64,000 bases of DNA from UBA1189 sp045660385 (GTDB taxonomy: Bacteria; Bacteroidota; Bacteroidia; Bacteroidales; Bacteroidaceae), in assembly GCA_045660385.1 (NCBI GenBank), contig JAZRDT010000157.1, forward strand, positions 15,162-79,161. Direction: 5' to 3'. Positions 1 through 9,315 of the stretch are shown in pieces. The position numbers and the translations under genes are program-made. The notes beneath the pieces are model-generated. The model was given only the letters and a program-made list of their open reading frames with translations. It was not told where the DNA came from and did not search any database. How positions within the stretch are numbered: position 1 is the stretch's first letter; every line of letters starts with the position of its first letter.

Positions 1-182
1 ACCTCCTCAGGTGCCATACCCTTGGCTTCGGTCATCACCGTCACCGTGGGGGCATTCAGGTCAGGGAACACGTCCACATCCATTCGGGTAGCAGTATATA
101 CACCAGCCACCATCAACAACACAGACGCCACCAATATCAGCAGACGATTATTGAGAGAAAAACGTATGATTCTATTCAACAT
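1..182 (-). CDS. Heavy-metal efflux RND pump (CusA/CzcA family), N-terminal fragment
   Basis: Only the first 60 residues are in the window; the gene runs off the left edge. The protein starts MLNRIIRFSLNNRLL, continues with one hydrophobic segment (about residues 10-28), and then reads DVDVFPDLNAPTVTVMTEA. That is the characteristic start of the heavy-metal (HME) branch of inner-membrane RND proton antiporters. It begins 20 bp downstream of the periplasmic adaptor gene on the same strand, so the two form one operon. The pump would take divalent or monovalent metal ions from periplasm or cytoplasm to an outer-membrane channel. The metal cannot be read from this fragment. Confidence 0.85.
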   Translation of the reverse strand, partial: MLNRIIRFSLNNRLLILVASVLLMVAGVYTATRMDVDVFPDLNAPTVTVMTEAKGMAPEE

Positions 183-202
183 AACAATATCCCTTCCTTT
201 TC

Positions 203-1531
203 TTAATGACTATGTCCGTGAGGTATGGCAGTCGCCACTGATGCAAGTTTTACCTGATAAGCACCCTGAGTAACCACACGCTCACCACCATGCAAACCAT
301 GAAGAATTTCTACACGCTCTCCATCACGTCGTCCGATTTGCACTCCACGTTTCATGAATTCCTCGGCGCAAACCTGCACATATACATAATATAGACCCTG
401 TTCCTCAGTGAGTGCGCTGATGGGGACAGATAGCACATCGTGCTCAAGCGTAGTAAGCAAATATACATCCGCAAATGAACCGGGGACAATATCACCTACA
501 TTGTCAAACTCAAACGTCACGGGAATATAATGGGAAGCCTCATCAGCTGCCGTTTTTCCATAAGCGACAAGACGTCCGTTCAAATCTGACATCTTATACA
601 ACTTATCAGTATAAGAAGGCCTGAAATTTGCACTACTTACCTTAGTGAGCAATGCATAATCACGTTCCGACACCTCGGCACGCAACTGCAAACGATGAGT
701 TTGAGTGACTACAGCCACAGGCTGGCCCACCTCAACAAATCCCCCATTAGGTACGAGCATCTGTTTCAGATAACCATCCATAGGAGACAACAGTGCTGCT
801 CCCTTGTCTGTCATACCTTGTGCCTGTCCTTCGTAAGTAGTCTTAGCGGTCTCGTAGCGTAAACGTATTTGTTCGAACTCCTTAGCAGAAACAATCTTGT
901 CATCCACCAGACGCAAAGCTCGCTCATATTCAGCCAAAGCCGTCTCATACGCAAGTTTAGCTTTCAGCAAGGGATCTCCATCCTGCAATTTCTTGGCCGA
1001 AATGCCAGCCAATGCCTTTCCTTCTTTCACCGCCATACCTTCTGTAATCGAAGGGTTGGTATAATAGAGCACTCCAGCAGCTGTGGCCACTACCAAAGAT
1101 TCATTGCCTTTGGGCGCTTGAATATGACCTGCGGTCTTAATGACTCCAGCAAAAGTCCCTTTTTCAATCAGTTCCACTTTTAAGCCTGCAGCTTCAGCCT
1201 GTTGCTGGGTGAAAGCAATACCCTCTCCATGCACATGACTATGTCCATCACCTTCATGATTGTGAGCATCGTGGGAATGGCCCTCATGAGCATGTTCTGT
1301 ATGAGAATGGTTATGCTCTTCATGGGCATGGCTATGACCTTCGTGAGAATGTTCGTGCCCTTCATGTTCGTGATCATGGCTATGCTCATGGTTATGTCCT
1401 CCATGTTCATCTGAATGCAAATGAGTTTCACTCTGATGTCCGTGTTCGTGGCTATGCTCATGTTTACCACCGCAAGCGGCAAAAGCGATTGCAGCAAAAA
1501 GACAAATCAAAGATTTAGAGATGTTGTTCAT
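203..1531 (-). CDS. RND efflux periplasmic adaptor lipoprotein with long His-rich domain (CusB/CzcB type)
   Basis: This is a 442-residue membrane-fusion protein linking the RND pump to its outer-membrane channel. The signal peptide ends in a lipobox (AFAAC, Cys20), so it should be a lipoprotein. Residues about 23-102 are dominated by His with Glu/Asp/Gly/Ser, a plausible metal-binding or buffering segment. From about residue 105 it follows the HlyD/CusB pattern: lipoyl-like half, helical hairpin (AKLAYETALAEYERALRL), second lipoyl half, beta-barrel and C-terminal domain. It ends in another short His cluster (HGHSH). The pump gene follows 20 bp downstream. The His-rich domain suggests zinc, cobalt, nickel or copper, but the sequence does not choose between them. 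Confidence 0.88.
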   Translation of the reverse strand: MNNISKSLICLFAAIAFAACGGKHEHSHEHGHQSETHLHSDEHGGHNHEHSHDHEHEGHEHSHEGHSHAHEEHNHSHTEHAHEGHSHDAHNHEGDGHSHVHGEGIAFTQQQAEAAGLKVELIEKGTFAGVIKTAGHIQAPKGNESLVVATAAGVLYYTNPSITEGMAVKEGKALAGISAKKLQDGDPLLKAKLAYETALAEYERALRLVDDKIVSAKEFEQIRLRYETAKTTYEGQAQGMTDKGAALLSPMDGYLKQMLVPNGGFVEVGQPVAVVTQTHRLQLRAEVSERDYALLTKVSSANFRPSYTDKLYKMSDLNGRLVAYGKTAADEASHYIPVTFEFDNVGDIVPGSFADVYLLTTLEHDVLSVPISALTEEQGLYYVYVQVCAEEFMKRGVQIGRRDGERVEILHGLHGGERVVTQGAYQVKLASVATAIPHGHSH

Positions 1532-1568
1532 ATGTTATACCTTATTATATACACTGAGTTAAACGATG

Positions 1569-1576
1569 CAAAGATA
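1569..1576 (-). promoter_or_regulatory. Bacteroidetes -7 element for the metal-efflux operon
   Basis: Read on the minus strand this is TATCTTTG, a perfect match to the Bacteroidetes TAnnTTTG -7 element, placed 38 bp upstream of the adaptor start. The rest of the 345-bp divergent spacer (1532-1877) holds this promoter, the opposite promoter of the acyl-CoA synthetase gene and AT-rich DNA. I see no metal-regulator operator there that I can name. Confidence 0.6.
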
Positions 1577-1733
1577 CAAAAAACATCGGTGCAATTCTAT
1601 TGCATTTTACAAACAAAACCCACATTATGAGATATAATCACATCGAGATAGCATTTTTCACAAAAAAACCCATTAAAATTGCACACTTTATATATTTATG
1701 AGAAAAATCAATCATTTTTATCGCAGAAAAAGA

Positions 1734-1764
1734 TTTGTCCATTCGAACGGAATATGTATCTTTG
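1734..1764 (+). promoter_or_regulatory. Promoter (-33 TTTG, -7 TATCTTTG) for the acyl-CoA synthetase
   Basis: TTTG at 1734-1737 and TATCTTTG at 1757-1764 are separated by 19 bp, matching the Bacteroidetes primary-sigma consensus. The transcript would start near 1771 and carry a leader of about 105 nt before the ATG at 1878. Confidence 0.65.
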
Positions 1765-1877
1765 CAGTGAAAGCATGATATACTACACTTGCTGCGGATA
1801 ATACTGAAGAAATTCCACATTTCCCGCTTGCTTGCCTGTAGTTTTGCAATACATACACCAAAAACCATCTATAAATT

Positions 1878-3527
1878 ATGGGAAAAGACATTATTTTACG
1901 CATTGAAGACAGCATCAAGAAAAATTGGGATCGTGATGCTTTGACCGACTACAAAGGTTGCACATTGCAATACAAAGATGTAGCCCGTCGTATCGAAAAG
2001 TTGCACATCATGTTCAGGGAAGTAGGCATCGAGCCTGGCGACAAGATTTCGCTCTGCGGCCGCAACAGCTCAAACTGGGGTGTTGCCTTCCTTGCTACGC
2101 TGACCTACGGCGCTGTACCCGTGCCCATCTTGCACGAGTTCAAAGCCGATAATATCCACAACATCATCAATCACAGCGACTCAAAATTAGCCTTCATTGG
2201 CGAAAGTATTTGGGAAAACCTCAATGAAGAGGAGATTCCCAATGTGCTCGGTGTTATCCAGATTGAAGACTACAACCTGTTTATCAGCCGCGACAAGAAG
2301 TTGACATATGCTCGCGAGCACTTGAACGAACTTTTCGGAAAGAAGTTCCCCAACCGTTTCGAAAAGAACATGATTGGCTACTACCACAACAATCTTCCCG
2401 ACGATTTAGCCATCATCAACTACACCAGTGGTTCTACCGGTTTCTCTAAGGGTGTAATGATTCCCTATCGTGCGGTGACCAACAATATGGCATTTGCCGA
2501 CCAGGCACTCAGTCTGAAGGCCGGCATGACTATCGTATCCATGTTGCCTATGGCACACATGTACGGCATGGCCTTTGAGTTCCTCTATGAGCTTACTGCA
2601 GGTATGCACATCTACTTCCTTACAAAGATACCTTCACCGAAGATTATCTTCCAGGCACTTAACGAGATTAAGCCCTCAGTAGTTGTTGCCGTACCTCTCA
2701 TCATCGAGAAGATTATCAAGAAGAACGTGATACCGAAACTTGAGACTCCGAGCATGCGTCTCCTGCTTAAGGTCCCCATCGTAAACGAGGCCATCCTCAC
2801 CAAGGTACGCGAGACCATGATCAGTTCATTCGGAGGCAACTTCTACGAAGTCATCGTAGGTGGCGCAGCCTTCAACCAGGAGGTAGAGACATTGCTCCAC
2901 CAGCTCAAGTTCCCCTACACAGTAGGATATGGTGCCACAGAATGTGCCCCCATCATCTGCTACGAAGACTGGAAGAAGTTCGTACCTGGCTCATGCGGTA
3001 AGGCCGCTTACGGCATGGAGGTGCGCATCAATTCTTCAGATCCCGCCAACATTCCCGGCGAGATTCTCGTAAAGGGTCCCAACGTGATGCTTGGTTACTA
3101 CAAGAACGAGGAAGCTACTGCCGAAACCATCGATGCCGATGGCTGGTACCACTCAGGTGACCTTGGCGTGATGGATGCCGATGGCAACGTATTCATCAAG
3201 GGACGCTCGAAGAACATGCTTCTCGGCCCCTCCGGACAGAACATTTACCCCGAGGAGATTGAGGATCAGCTCAACAGCCTCCCCTATGTTGCCGAATCAC
3301 TCGTCATTCACCGCGACGGCAAACTGGTAGCTCTCATCCACCCCGACTACGACACTGCCTTCAAAGAGGGTAAGAGCGTCAAGGATGTAGCAGTACAGAT
3401 GGATGAAAATCGCACTGAGCTCAACAAGAATCTCCCCGCTTATTGCCAGATCGCAAGCATACAGATTCAGAGCGAAGAGTTCGAGAAGACTCCGAAGAAG
3501 AGCATCAAGAGATATCTGTATCAATAA
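1878..3527 (+). CDS. AMP-forming acyl-CoA synthetase (long-chain fatty acid--CoA ligase type)
   Basis: A 549-residue cytoplasmic adenylate-forming enzyme that activates a carboxylic acid with ATP and transfers it to a thiol, usually CoA. Visible ANL-superfamily motifs are the phosphate-binding loop INYTSGSTGFSKGV (about residue 181), the YGATE adenine-site motif (about 351), YHSGDLG (about 424), the hinge region after it, and the C-terminal lysine context TPKKSIKRYLY. Its length fits a short FadD-like protein of the kind common in Bacteroidales. A membrane anchor is not obvious. The substrate is probably a medium- or long-chain fatty acid but is not proven by sequence. It is monocistronic, with its own promoter and a downstream terminator. 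Confidence 0.85.
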   Translation: MGKDIILRIEDSIKKNWDRDALTDYKGCTLQYKDVARRIEKLHIMFREVGIEPGDKISLCGRNSSNWGVAFLATLTYGAVPVPILHEFKADNIHNIINHSDSKLAFIGESIWENLNEEEIPNVLGVIQIEDYNLFISRDKKLTYAREHLNELFGKKFPNRFEKNMIGYYHNNLPDDLAIINYTSGSTGFSKGVMIPYRAVTNNMAFADQALSLKAGMTIVSMLPMAHMYGMAFEFLYELTAGMHIYFLTKIPSPKIIFQALNEIKPSVVVAVPLIIEKIIKKNVIPKLETPSMRLLLKVPIVNEAILTKVRETMISSFGGNFYEVIVGGAAFNQEVETLLHQLKFPYTVGYGATECAPIICYEDWKKFVPGSCGKAAYGMEVRINSSDPANIPGEILVKGPNVMLGYYKNEEATAETIDADGWYHSGDLGVMDADGNVFIKGRSKNMLLGPSGQNIYPEEIEDQLNSLPYVAESLVIHRDGKLVALIHPDYDTAFKEGKSVKDVAVQMDENRTELNKNLPAYCQIASIQIQSEEFEKTPKKSIKRYLYQ

Positions 3528-3550
3528 TCGAACAGTGCATTGCAAATAAA

Positions 3551-3578
3551 AAAGCGTTTCAGTTGAAACGCTTTTTTT
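3551..3578. terminator. Bidirectional intrinsic terminator between convergent genes
   Basis: The stem AAAGCGTTTC / GAAACGCTTT with a short AGTT loop is followed by a T run on the plus strand and preceded by an A run (T run on minus). It lies between the convergent acyl-CoA synthetase and tolC-like genes and can serve both. Confidence 0.85.
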
Positions 3579-3601
3579 GTTTATCTCATAGACAGATGTT
3601 A

Positions 3602-5095
3602 TCAAATTGCCAATGGCTCACCCTTCTCAAAGTCATAAAGAGTCTTACGCATGATATCCGCCAAACTGAGCTGATAGGCAATGTAGGCACTCAGGTGGTT
3701 GCGATAGGCGCTATTGAGACGATTGCGCTCGAGTGCCAATGTCTGGCTATCAATATCTCCATCAGAGAAACGCTGGAGCGTAATCTCAAAACTCTTCTCA
3801 GCGATAAGCACATTCTTCTCAAGCAATTGCAAACGCTTGAGGTTATTGTTGAGCTGTGCCACTGAGTTGCGTGTTTCTGTCTCGATTGATCGTTCCAATT
3901 CCTCCTTTGCCAAATAGTTTTGACGTTGACGAGCCTCTGCCGCACGCACGCGTGCTTTGTTCTCTCCCCAATCCAGAATGGGCACCGACACGGTAAGTCC
4001 CACACCATAGTTGATCGGACGGTTCATAAAGTCATTCGCCGATGTCTGGATAACACTACCATAGGCAGTCGAAAGATCGTTCATACTTGTACCCGTTTTC
4101 TGCACATAGGCATCAAAGTATCCACGCACCATGCCGTCGGCCTTGCGCTGACGAATACTCATCTCCTGCTGTTCGATAGCAATGTCCTGATCGCGCAGTT
4201 CAGTGCGGTTCTTCAAAGCATACTCCACAGCCTTTTCCGCATCGACAACAATGATATTATATTTCAGCTCATCATTGAGCACTACGCTATCAGAAAGTTC
4301 AATACCCAACAATTCCTTGAAGCTGTTCACCGCTGATTCCTGATTGATAAGCGCCATCTCATAGCTATTCTGTGCCTCAGCCAGGTCAACCTCCATCTGC
4401 AAAGCATCCACCTCACGAATAAGTCCTGATGCATATTTGTTCTGTGCAATCAGATTCGCCTCATTCTGTCGCTCGTAGTCAAGCAATGCAATCTCGGTAC
4501 TGCGCTGCAGAGACAACAGATTGTAGTAAGCACTGCTCACGCGATAAACGAGATTCAGTTCCTCGCGACGCAACGATTTGTTGGTACGTTCATAATCCAG
4601 CTTTGCTGACTTTAGCGATGAGCGTATCGCATTGTATCCATACAGCGCATCGATGGGCTGGCGCAAACGCAGGCGCGTATTAAATGTAGACGAACGGTCA
4701 TCATTGTAGAGGTCATCATAGCTGTTCAGACTCGTTTCCCAATAGATGTTACCATTGGTTATCAGCGGTTGGTTCACCGTAACCGTACCGCCATAGTCCA
4801 TACGCTTGACAGAATAGAAAGACACACCGGTAGTGTCGTCCCATGTACGAACCGTCTGGTTAAACTCAGGCATAGTAAGACTGAAATCGATGTGCGTTTT
4901 CAAGCTACTGGTTGCAGACTTCAAGTTATATTCAGCTATTTTCAGGTTCTCCTGCAGATTTTGCATCGTATAACTCTTCTCTTTCGCAAGTTCCACGCTT
5001 GCTTCCAATGTAAGATAATAGGTTTCAGCTTTAACGTACACACTTGCAAACAGTAAACAGAGCAAGGTTGTAAATTTTATATTTTTTGCAGTCAT
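3602..5095 (-). CDS. TolC family outer-membrane efflux channel
   Basis: A 497-residue outer-membrane protein with a signal peptide (about residues 1-23, ending VKAE). It shows the duplicated TolC/OEP architecture: long helical stretches rich in Glu/Gln/Asn/Leu (such as SLRREELNLVYRVSSAYYNL and the segment about residues 370-460) alternating with short strand segments. It forms the exit duct for a tripartite pump. It is the last gene of the minus-strand operon whose upstream members are the MacB-like ATPase and permease and three adaptors, so it is very likely the partner of that ABC pump. Transcription ends at the shared terminator at 3551-3578. Confidence 0.88.
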   Translation of the reverse strand: MTAKNIKFTTLLCLLFASVYVKAETYYLTLEASVELAKEKSYTMQNLQENLKIAEYNLKSATSSLKTHIDFSLTMPEFNQTVRTWDDTTGVSFYSVKRMDYGGTVTVNQPLITNGNIYWETSLNSYDDLYNDDRSSTFNTRLRLRQPIDALYGYNAIRSSLKSAKLDYERTNKSLRREELNLVYRVSSAYYNLLSLQRSTEIALLDYERQNEANLIAQNKYASGLIREVDALQMEVDLAEAQNSYEMALINQESAVNSFKELLGIELSDSVVLNDELKYNIIVVDAEKAVEYALKNRTELRDQDIAIEQQEMSIRQRKADGMVRGYFDAYVQKTGTSMNDLSTAYGSVIQTSANDFMNRPINYGVGLTVSVPILDWGENKARVRAAEARQRQNYLAKEELERSIETETRNSVAQLNNNLKRLQLLEKNVLIAEKSFEITLQRFSDGDIDSQTLALERNRLNSAYRNHLSAYIAYQLSLADIMRKTLYDFEKGEPLAI

Positions 5096-5116
5096 AATCG
5101 GCTTGTTGCTTTATTT

Positions 5117-5821
5117 CTAGTCTATAATTGTTCGTTTCGGATTCAAACGGTCATAATGAATGGTTCCATCCTTAATATATACATTTCGGATGGCATAGTC
5201 TGCAATCTCCTGCTCGTGAGTAATGAGAATAATCGTGTTGCCCTCACGGTGCAGTTCATTGAAGAGTCGCATAATTTCAATACCTGTCTTTGAGTCCAAC
5301 GCTCCCGTAGGCTCGTCAGCCAGCAGGATACCTGGGTTTGTAACCAAAGCACGTGCAATGGCTACGCGCTGACGCTGACCACCTGACAATTCGCTCGGCT
5401 TATGATGCATGCGGTCGGCCAATTTCACACGCTCAAGCGCACGAACAGCACGTTCCCTACGCTCAGCAGCAGGTACACCGGCATAGGCCAGTGGCAGTTC
5501 CACATTCTGCACCGCATTGAGTTTGGGCAAAAGATTGAAGTTCTGGAACACAAAACCAATCTCCTTGTTACGCATGGCAGAAAGCGCATCATCATCCAGT
5601 TTGCTCACATCGACACCACGAAACTTATATTCACCTGTCGAGGGGGTATCAAGGCAACCCAATATATTCATAAAGGTACTCTTTCCCGATCCCGACGGTC
5701 CCATGATGCTCAGATATTCACCATGCTGAATATTCAGGTTTACATTTTGCAAAGCCATAACCACGTTATCGCCCATTTCGTAACGTTTGGTTATATTGGT
5801 TATTTCAATTAGATTACTCAT
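5117..5821 (-). CDS. ABC transporter ATP-binding protein (MacB/LolD type)
   Basis: A 234-residue nucleotide-binding domain of the MacB/LolD/FtsE group. Walker A is GPSGSGKST (about residues 41-49), the Q-loop context is FVFQNFNLLPKL, the signature is LSGGQRQR, Walker B is ILLADEPTGALD, and the switch His lies in ILITHEQE. In MacB the ATPase and permease are one chain; here they are two genes overlapping by 8 bp (the permease stop lies inside this start), so stoichiometric co-expression is likely. It powers mechanotransmission by the permease rather than transport through the membrane domain itself. Confidence 0.9.
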   Translation of the reverse strand: MSNLIEITNITKRYEMGDNVVMALQNVNLNIQHGEYLSIMGPSGSGKSTFMNILGCLDTPSTGEYKFRGVDVSKLDDDALSAMRNKEIGFVFQNFNLLPKLNAVQNVELPLAYAGVPAAERRERAVRALERVKLADRMHHKPSELSGGQRQRVAIARALVTNPGILLADEPTGALDSKTGIEIMRLFNELHREGNTIILITHEQEIADYAIRNVYIKDGTIHYDRLNPKRTIID

Positions 5822-7052
5822 AGCGAATAGAATCTACAGGTTTCAGATTGGCAGCATTCTTAGCCGGCAGGTAACCGAATACAACACCTACCACTACGGA
5901 GAATGCGAAAGCAATGATGATACTATATAATCTGATATAGGTACTCACATCAGTAAACACCGACACCAAGAGCGACAGCGACACACCGGCCACTACACCA
6001 ATGATACCGCCTGCTATACTGATTACCACGGCCTCTGTAACAAACTGGCTCATGATATCACGTTTGCGTGCGCCAATGGCACGACGAATACCAATCTCAC
6101 GGGTACGCTCCATCACCGTAGCCAACATGATATTCATAATACCGATACCACCCACCAATAGGGATATGGCAGCAATAGCAGCCAGCAGGAAATTGTAAAT
6201 CTGGCGCTCCTTCTCTTCCTGTTTGAGCAACTCGAGCGGAATCACAATACCATAGTCCTCGTTGTTGAAGTGGTGTCGTTTGATGATTTCATTCACCAAA
6301 GCCGACGTCTCCATCAGGCGCTCTGAATTCTCTACCTGAATAGTCAGCTGCTGAATTTCACTTTCAAGAGCATTACCACGAGAAAAACGATCAAGAAACA
6401 TCGACAAGGGCACATAGACGTCCGTATTAAGATCACGAGCCGCCAATTCACCCACCGTTTCGGCAAAGAGTGCCTTCGACTCCAGCACCCCGACCACTTC
6501 GAGCCATTGGTCTTCAATCTTAATCATCTTACCTATGGGATCTTCCTTCTGGAAGAGTGAGAAGGCGATGCCTGCTCCCAGCACACACACCTTCAGTTTG
6601 CCATCATAATGCACCTTACCCACAAATTCTCCTTCGCTAATCTGATAGTTGAGGATATCATAGAAATCGGGAGTAACACCGATTACAGATGACTTCACCG
6701 TTCTATTGCCATATTTCACATCGGCATTGATCTCAGCCTGCGCCGCTATACGCGACACCCCAGGAACGATTTCACGAATCACCTCGGCATCAAGCAACGA
6801 GAGACCCGGTGAAAACTTCGTGCGCACCTCCTCCAGTTCCTCATCCGACATATCCTTTTCGCGCACAATAATATTGTTCACACCCAAGTCTTGATACTTG
6901 GCTATAGCCTCACGCTTCGCTCCCTCACCGATCGACAACATGGCAATCACCGATGCCACACCAAAGATAATACCCAGCATCGTCAAGAACGAACGGAACT
7001 TATGGTCGGCCAATCCTTGAAAGGCAACCTTTATATTTTCGCTATATTCCAC
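5814..7052 (-). CDS. MacB-like ABC transporter permease (FtsX fold)
   Basis: A 412-residue permease with one N-terminal membrane helix (about residues 20-40, following HKFRSFLTMLGIIFG), a periplasmic MacB_PCD domain of about 200 residues, and three C-terminal helices with FtsX features (VGGIGIMNIMLATVMERTRE, then IGIRRAIGARKRDI). This is the MacB type VII topology used for exporting lipoproteins, toxins, peptides or antibiotics from the periplasm via an adaptor and TolC. It sits between the adaptor genes (44 bp upstream) and the ATPase. The substrate is unknown. Confidence 0.9.
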   Translation of the reverse strand: MEYSENIKVAFQGLADHKFRSFLTMLGIIFGVASVIAMLSIGEGAKREAIAKYQDLGVNNIIVREKDMSDEELEEVRTKFSPGLSLLDAEVIREIVPGVSRIAAQAEINADVKYGNRTVKSSVIGVTPDFYDILNYQISEGEFVGKVHYDGKLKVCVLGAGIAFSLFQKEDPIGKMIKIEDQWLEVVGVLESKALFAETVGELAARDLNTDVYVPLSMFLDRFSRGNALESEIQQLTIQVENSERLMETSALVNEIIKRHHFNNEDYGIVIPLELLKQEEKERQIYNFLLAAIAAISLLVGGIGIMNIMLATVMERTREIGIRRAIGARKRDIMSQFVTEAVVISIAGGIIGVVAGVSLSLLVSVFTDVSTYIRLYSIIIAFAFSVVVGVVFGYLPAKNAANLKPVDSIRYE

Positions 7053-7096
7053 TGTATTGTTTTTGTTAAACTGTTTGTAAAGAATAGTAACTGTCC

Positions 7097-8092
7097 CTAT
7101 TTCTTGACATCCTCCAAGTATTCACAGCTGACAGTCATACCCGGCTTCAAACGCTCGTCAGACACAAGTAATCGCACCTCTACGTCAAACACCTTCTGGC
7201 GAGGATTATTATAGTCGCGTGGATGGCAGAAACGGCCAATGCGCGACACCTCACCCTCAAAAGCGACTTCAGGAAGTGCATCCAAGCGTATAAGCACCTT
7301 TGTTCCCACGTTGATACGCAAGAAATCATTCTCATTGATGCAAGTCTCCACCTTCATCCAAGTAAGGTCAGGAACATAGCCCATCGAGTTTCCGCGCCAC
7401 ACCTCATCACCCACTTGAAGCAGTTGGCCCGAGCGCCAGTTGCGATGAATCTGGAAGATACCCGGGATCTCCGAACGGATGGTTAGTTGGGGAATGATGT
7501 CGTAGGCATTCTGTATGTCCTTACGAATTTGATTCACACGTATCTGCTGTATTTTCAGATCATTGGCATTGATAATCTCATTGAGTTCGAGTTTGCGTTT
7601 TGCCAGATTAAGCGCTATCGTTGCCTGCTGAAACTCCAGTTCCTTGATTTTCTTCGTACGCTCCGATTCAAACTGAGCAGCTTCAAGCGTCAGTTTGCGA
7701 AGCTCATACGTAGCCAGTTCAGATTTGATGGTCGATTCATTCTCACTGCCACGGTTTTCTTGATTTACTAGCATTGTCTCGAGCGAAGCCAACTGCGATT
7801 CCAACGCCGTCTCGCGGTCCACGATATACTTGGTCACATCTGCGGGATCCAGTTGGATAACCGAATCACCGGGTTGTATAACCTTTCCATGTTCTTCAAG
7901 TCCAATGATTCGCATCGAGCTCCATCGTCCGAAACGAGGCATCACAAAAGCCTTTGTACGCACAGCCGACAACTCGCCGGTCTCCACGATGGAAGTGCTT
8001 TTGCGTTCAGCCTCCTTATCGCCGCCAAGTATGCCTCCTTCACAAGCTACAAGAAGCGGCAACACGCATAGATATTTGAGTATGTTCTTCAT
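7097..8092 (-). CDS. MacA-like periplasmic adaptor lipoprotein 3 (HlyD family)
   Basis: 331 residues; signal peptide with lipobox LVAC (Cys17). It has the HlyD layout: N-terminal lipoyl strand (VIQPGDSVIQLDPADV), a long Glu/Lys-rich coiled-coil hairpin (about residues 90-190), a second lipoyl half (GQLLQVGDEVWRGNSMGYVPDL) and a beta-barrel ending LKPGMTVSCEYL. The C-terminal membrane-proximal domain present in its two neighbours is missing, making it the shortest of the three. It overlaps the upstream adaptor gene by 4 bp (ATGA), suggesting translational coupling. It may form a mixed adaptor ring with the two paralogues; that is inference. Confidence 0.85.
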   Translation of the reverse strand: MKNILKYLCVLPLLVACEGGILGGDKEAERKSTSIVETGELSAVRTKAFVMPRFGRWSSMRIIGLEEHGKVIQPGDSVIQLDPADVTKYIVDRETALESQLASLETMLVNQENRGSENESTIKSELATYELRKLTLEAAQFESERTKKIKELEFQQATIALNLAKRKLELNEIINANDLKIQQIRVNQIRKDIQNAYDIIPQLTIRSEIPGIFQIHRNWRSGQLLQVGDEVWRGNSMGYVPDLTWMKVETCINENDFLRINVGTKVLIRLDALPEVAFEGEVSRIGRFCHPRDYNNPRQKVFDVEVRLLVSDERLKPGMTVSCEYLEDVKK

Positions 8093-9315
8093 TTCTTCTC
8101 CTTCTCTTTTTCTACGATTGCGGGATCCACGAGAGCCACTTTGTCACCTTCATCCAGTCCCTCCTCAATGATTACATAATCTGAATTGGTAGGTCCCGTC
8201 TGTACCATTACCTTATCATATCCTGCCACCGTCTTTTTGAACACATAGCTCTTGTCACCCTCCACATGCAACGCCTCGAGGGGGACGTAGCAAACATCAT
8301 TGATTTCATCCACGATGATACGGCAACTTACCGTCAGTCCGGGCAACAGATTCCTGTTATATTGATCTATAACAATTTCAATGGGGAACACCTTGATTTT
8401 CGAATTATTGTCCTTGTTTTGTGCCAGGTTCGCAACGGTAGTTACGGTACCCGTAAAGATACTGTCCGAGAATGCATCGGGACGTATCTGCACTTTCAAA
8501 CCTTTCGTCACCTGCGATATATCCACCTCATTGATGTTCACCTTTGCCTTCAGTTTCGACAAGTCAGGCAACTGTATCAATTGCTGCTTCGACCAGCACT
8601 GGTCTCCGGCTTGATATTTCGAACTGGTACTGTGATTGCGCGACACGATAGCGATACCGGGCGAAGGAGTTACCACAAACAATTTGTCAAGAGTACTATG
8701 CGCTTCGGCCAATCGCTCTTCATCCTGACGGATAGAGAGACGTTTCTTCTTCACCTCTTCAGCCTGTATTCTACGGCGATTTTCAATCTGTTCCTTTGCA
8801 CGGGCAAGCGAGATATCTGCTTTTTCCAGATTCAGTTGGATTTCACGCTTTTTAATTTCACTTTCGTGCGATGCCGACTCCAGCTGCATTCGTGATATCT
8901 CGTGACTGATGCGTGTCACCTCATAGTCAGCATTCAGTTCCTCCATCTGTAGTTCATGTTGGGCAAGCATCTTCTCCAGTTCTGCATTGCTCACCACCAG
9001 ACGGTCTTCGTAGTCGAGTATCGACTTTCGCACTTCGGCGGGATCAAAGGTTATGACCGTATCACCAGCCTGCACCTCATCACCATCCGTCACAATGTTG
9101 GATATCTTCAGATTACCAAATCGCCAAGGGATATCAGGAGAAGAGATATTGATAGAGTTGACAGCCTCAATCTCTCCCTCTTCATATATGTCAACATAGA
9201 AGACACCTTTCGTCACTTTTGCTTCGGGCACCTGCACATCAGCCTTCTTGCCGCACGATACGACAAGTGCTCCCACACAGCAAAGCAATACAGTCCATTT
9301 TGATTTGTTATTCAT
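8089..9315 (-). CDS. MacA-like periplasmic adaptor lipoprotein 2 (HlyD family)
   Basis: 408 residues; lipobox VVSC (Cys21). Lipoyl half 1 reads VQAGDTVITFDPAEV. A long hairpin with many Glu/Lys/Arg (about residues 110-205) is followed by lipoyl half 2 (STSSKYQAGDQCWSKQQLIQ), the barrel (KVNINEVDISQVTKGLKVQI) and a C-terminal membrane-proximal domain (residues about 330-400, VCYVPLEALHVEGDKSYVFK). It ends in a Lys/Glu tail. It is the middle of three tandem adaptors, joined by 4-bp overlaps on both sides. Confidence 0.87.
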   Translation of the reverse strand: MNNKSKWTVLLCCVGALVVSCGKKADVQVPEAKVTKGVFYVDIYEEGEIEAVNSINISSPDIPWRFGNLKISNIVTDGDEVQAGDTVITFDPAEVRKSILDYEDRLVVSNAELEKMLAQHELQMEELNADYEVTRISHEISRMQLESASHESEIKKREIQLNLEKADISLARAKEQIENRRRIQAEEVKKKRLSIRQDEERLAEAHSTLDKLFVVTPSPGIAIVSRNHSTSSKYQAGDQCWSKQQLIQLPDLSKLKAKVNINEVDISQVTKGLKVQIRPDAFSDSIFTGTVTTVANLAQNKDNNSKIKVFPIEIVIDQYNRNLLPGLTVSCRIIVDEINDVCYVPLEALHVEGDKSYVFKKTVAGYDKVMVQTGPTNSDYVIIEEGLDEGDKVALVDPAIVEKEKEKK

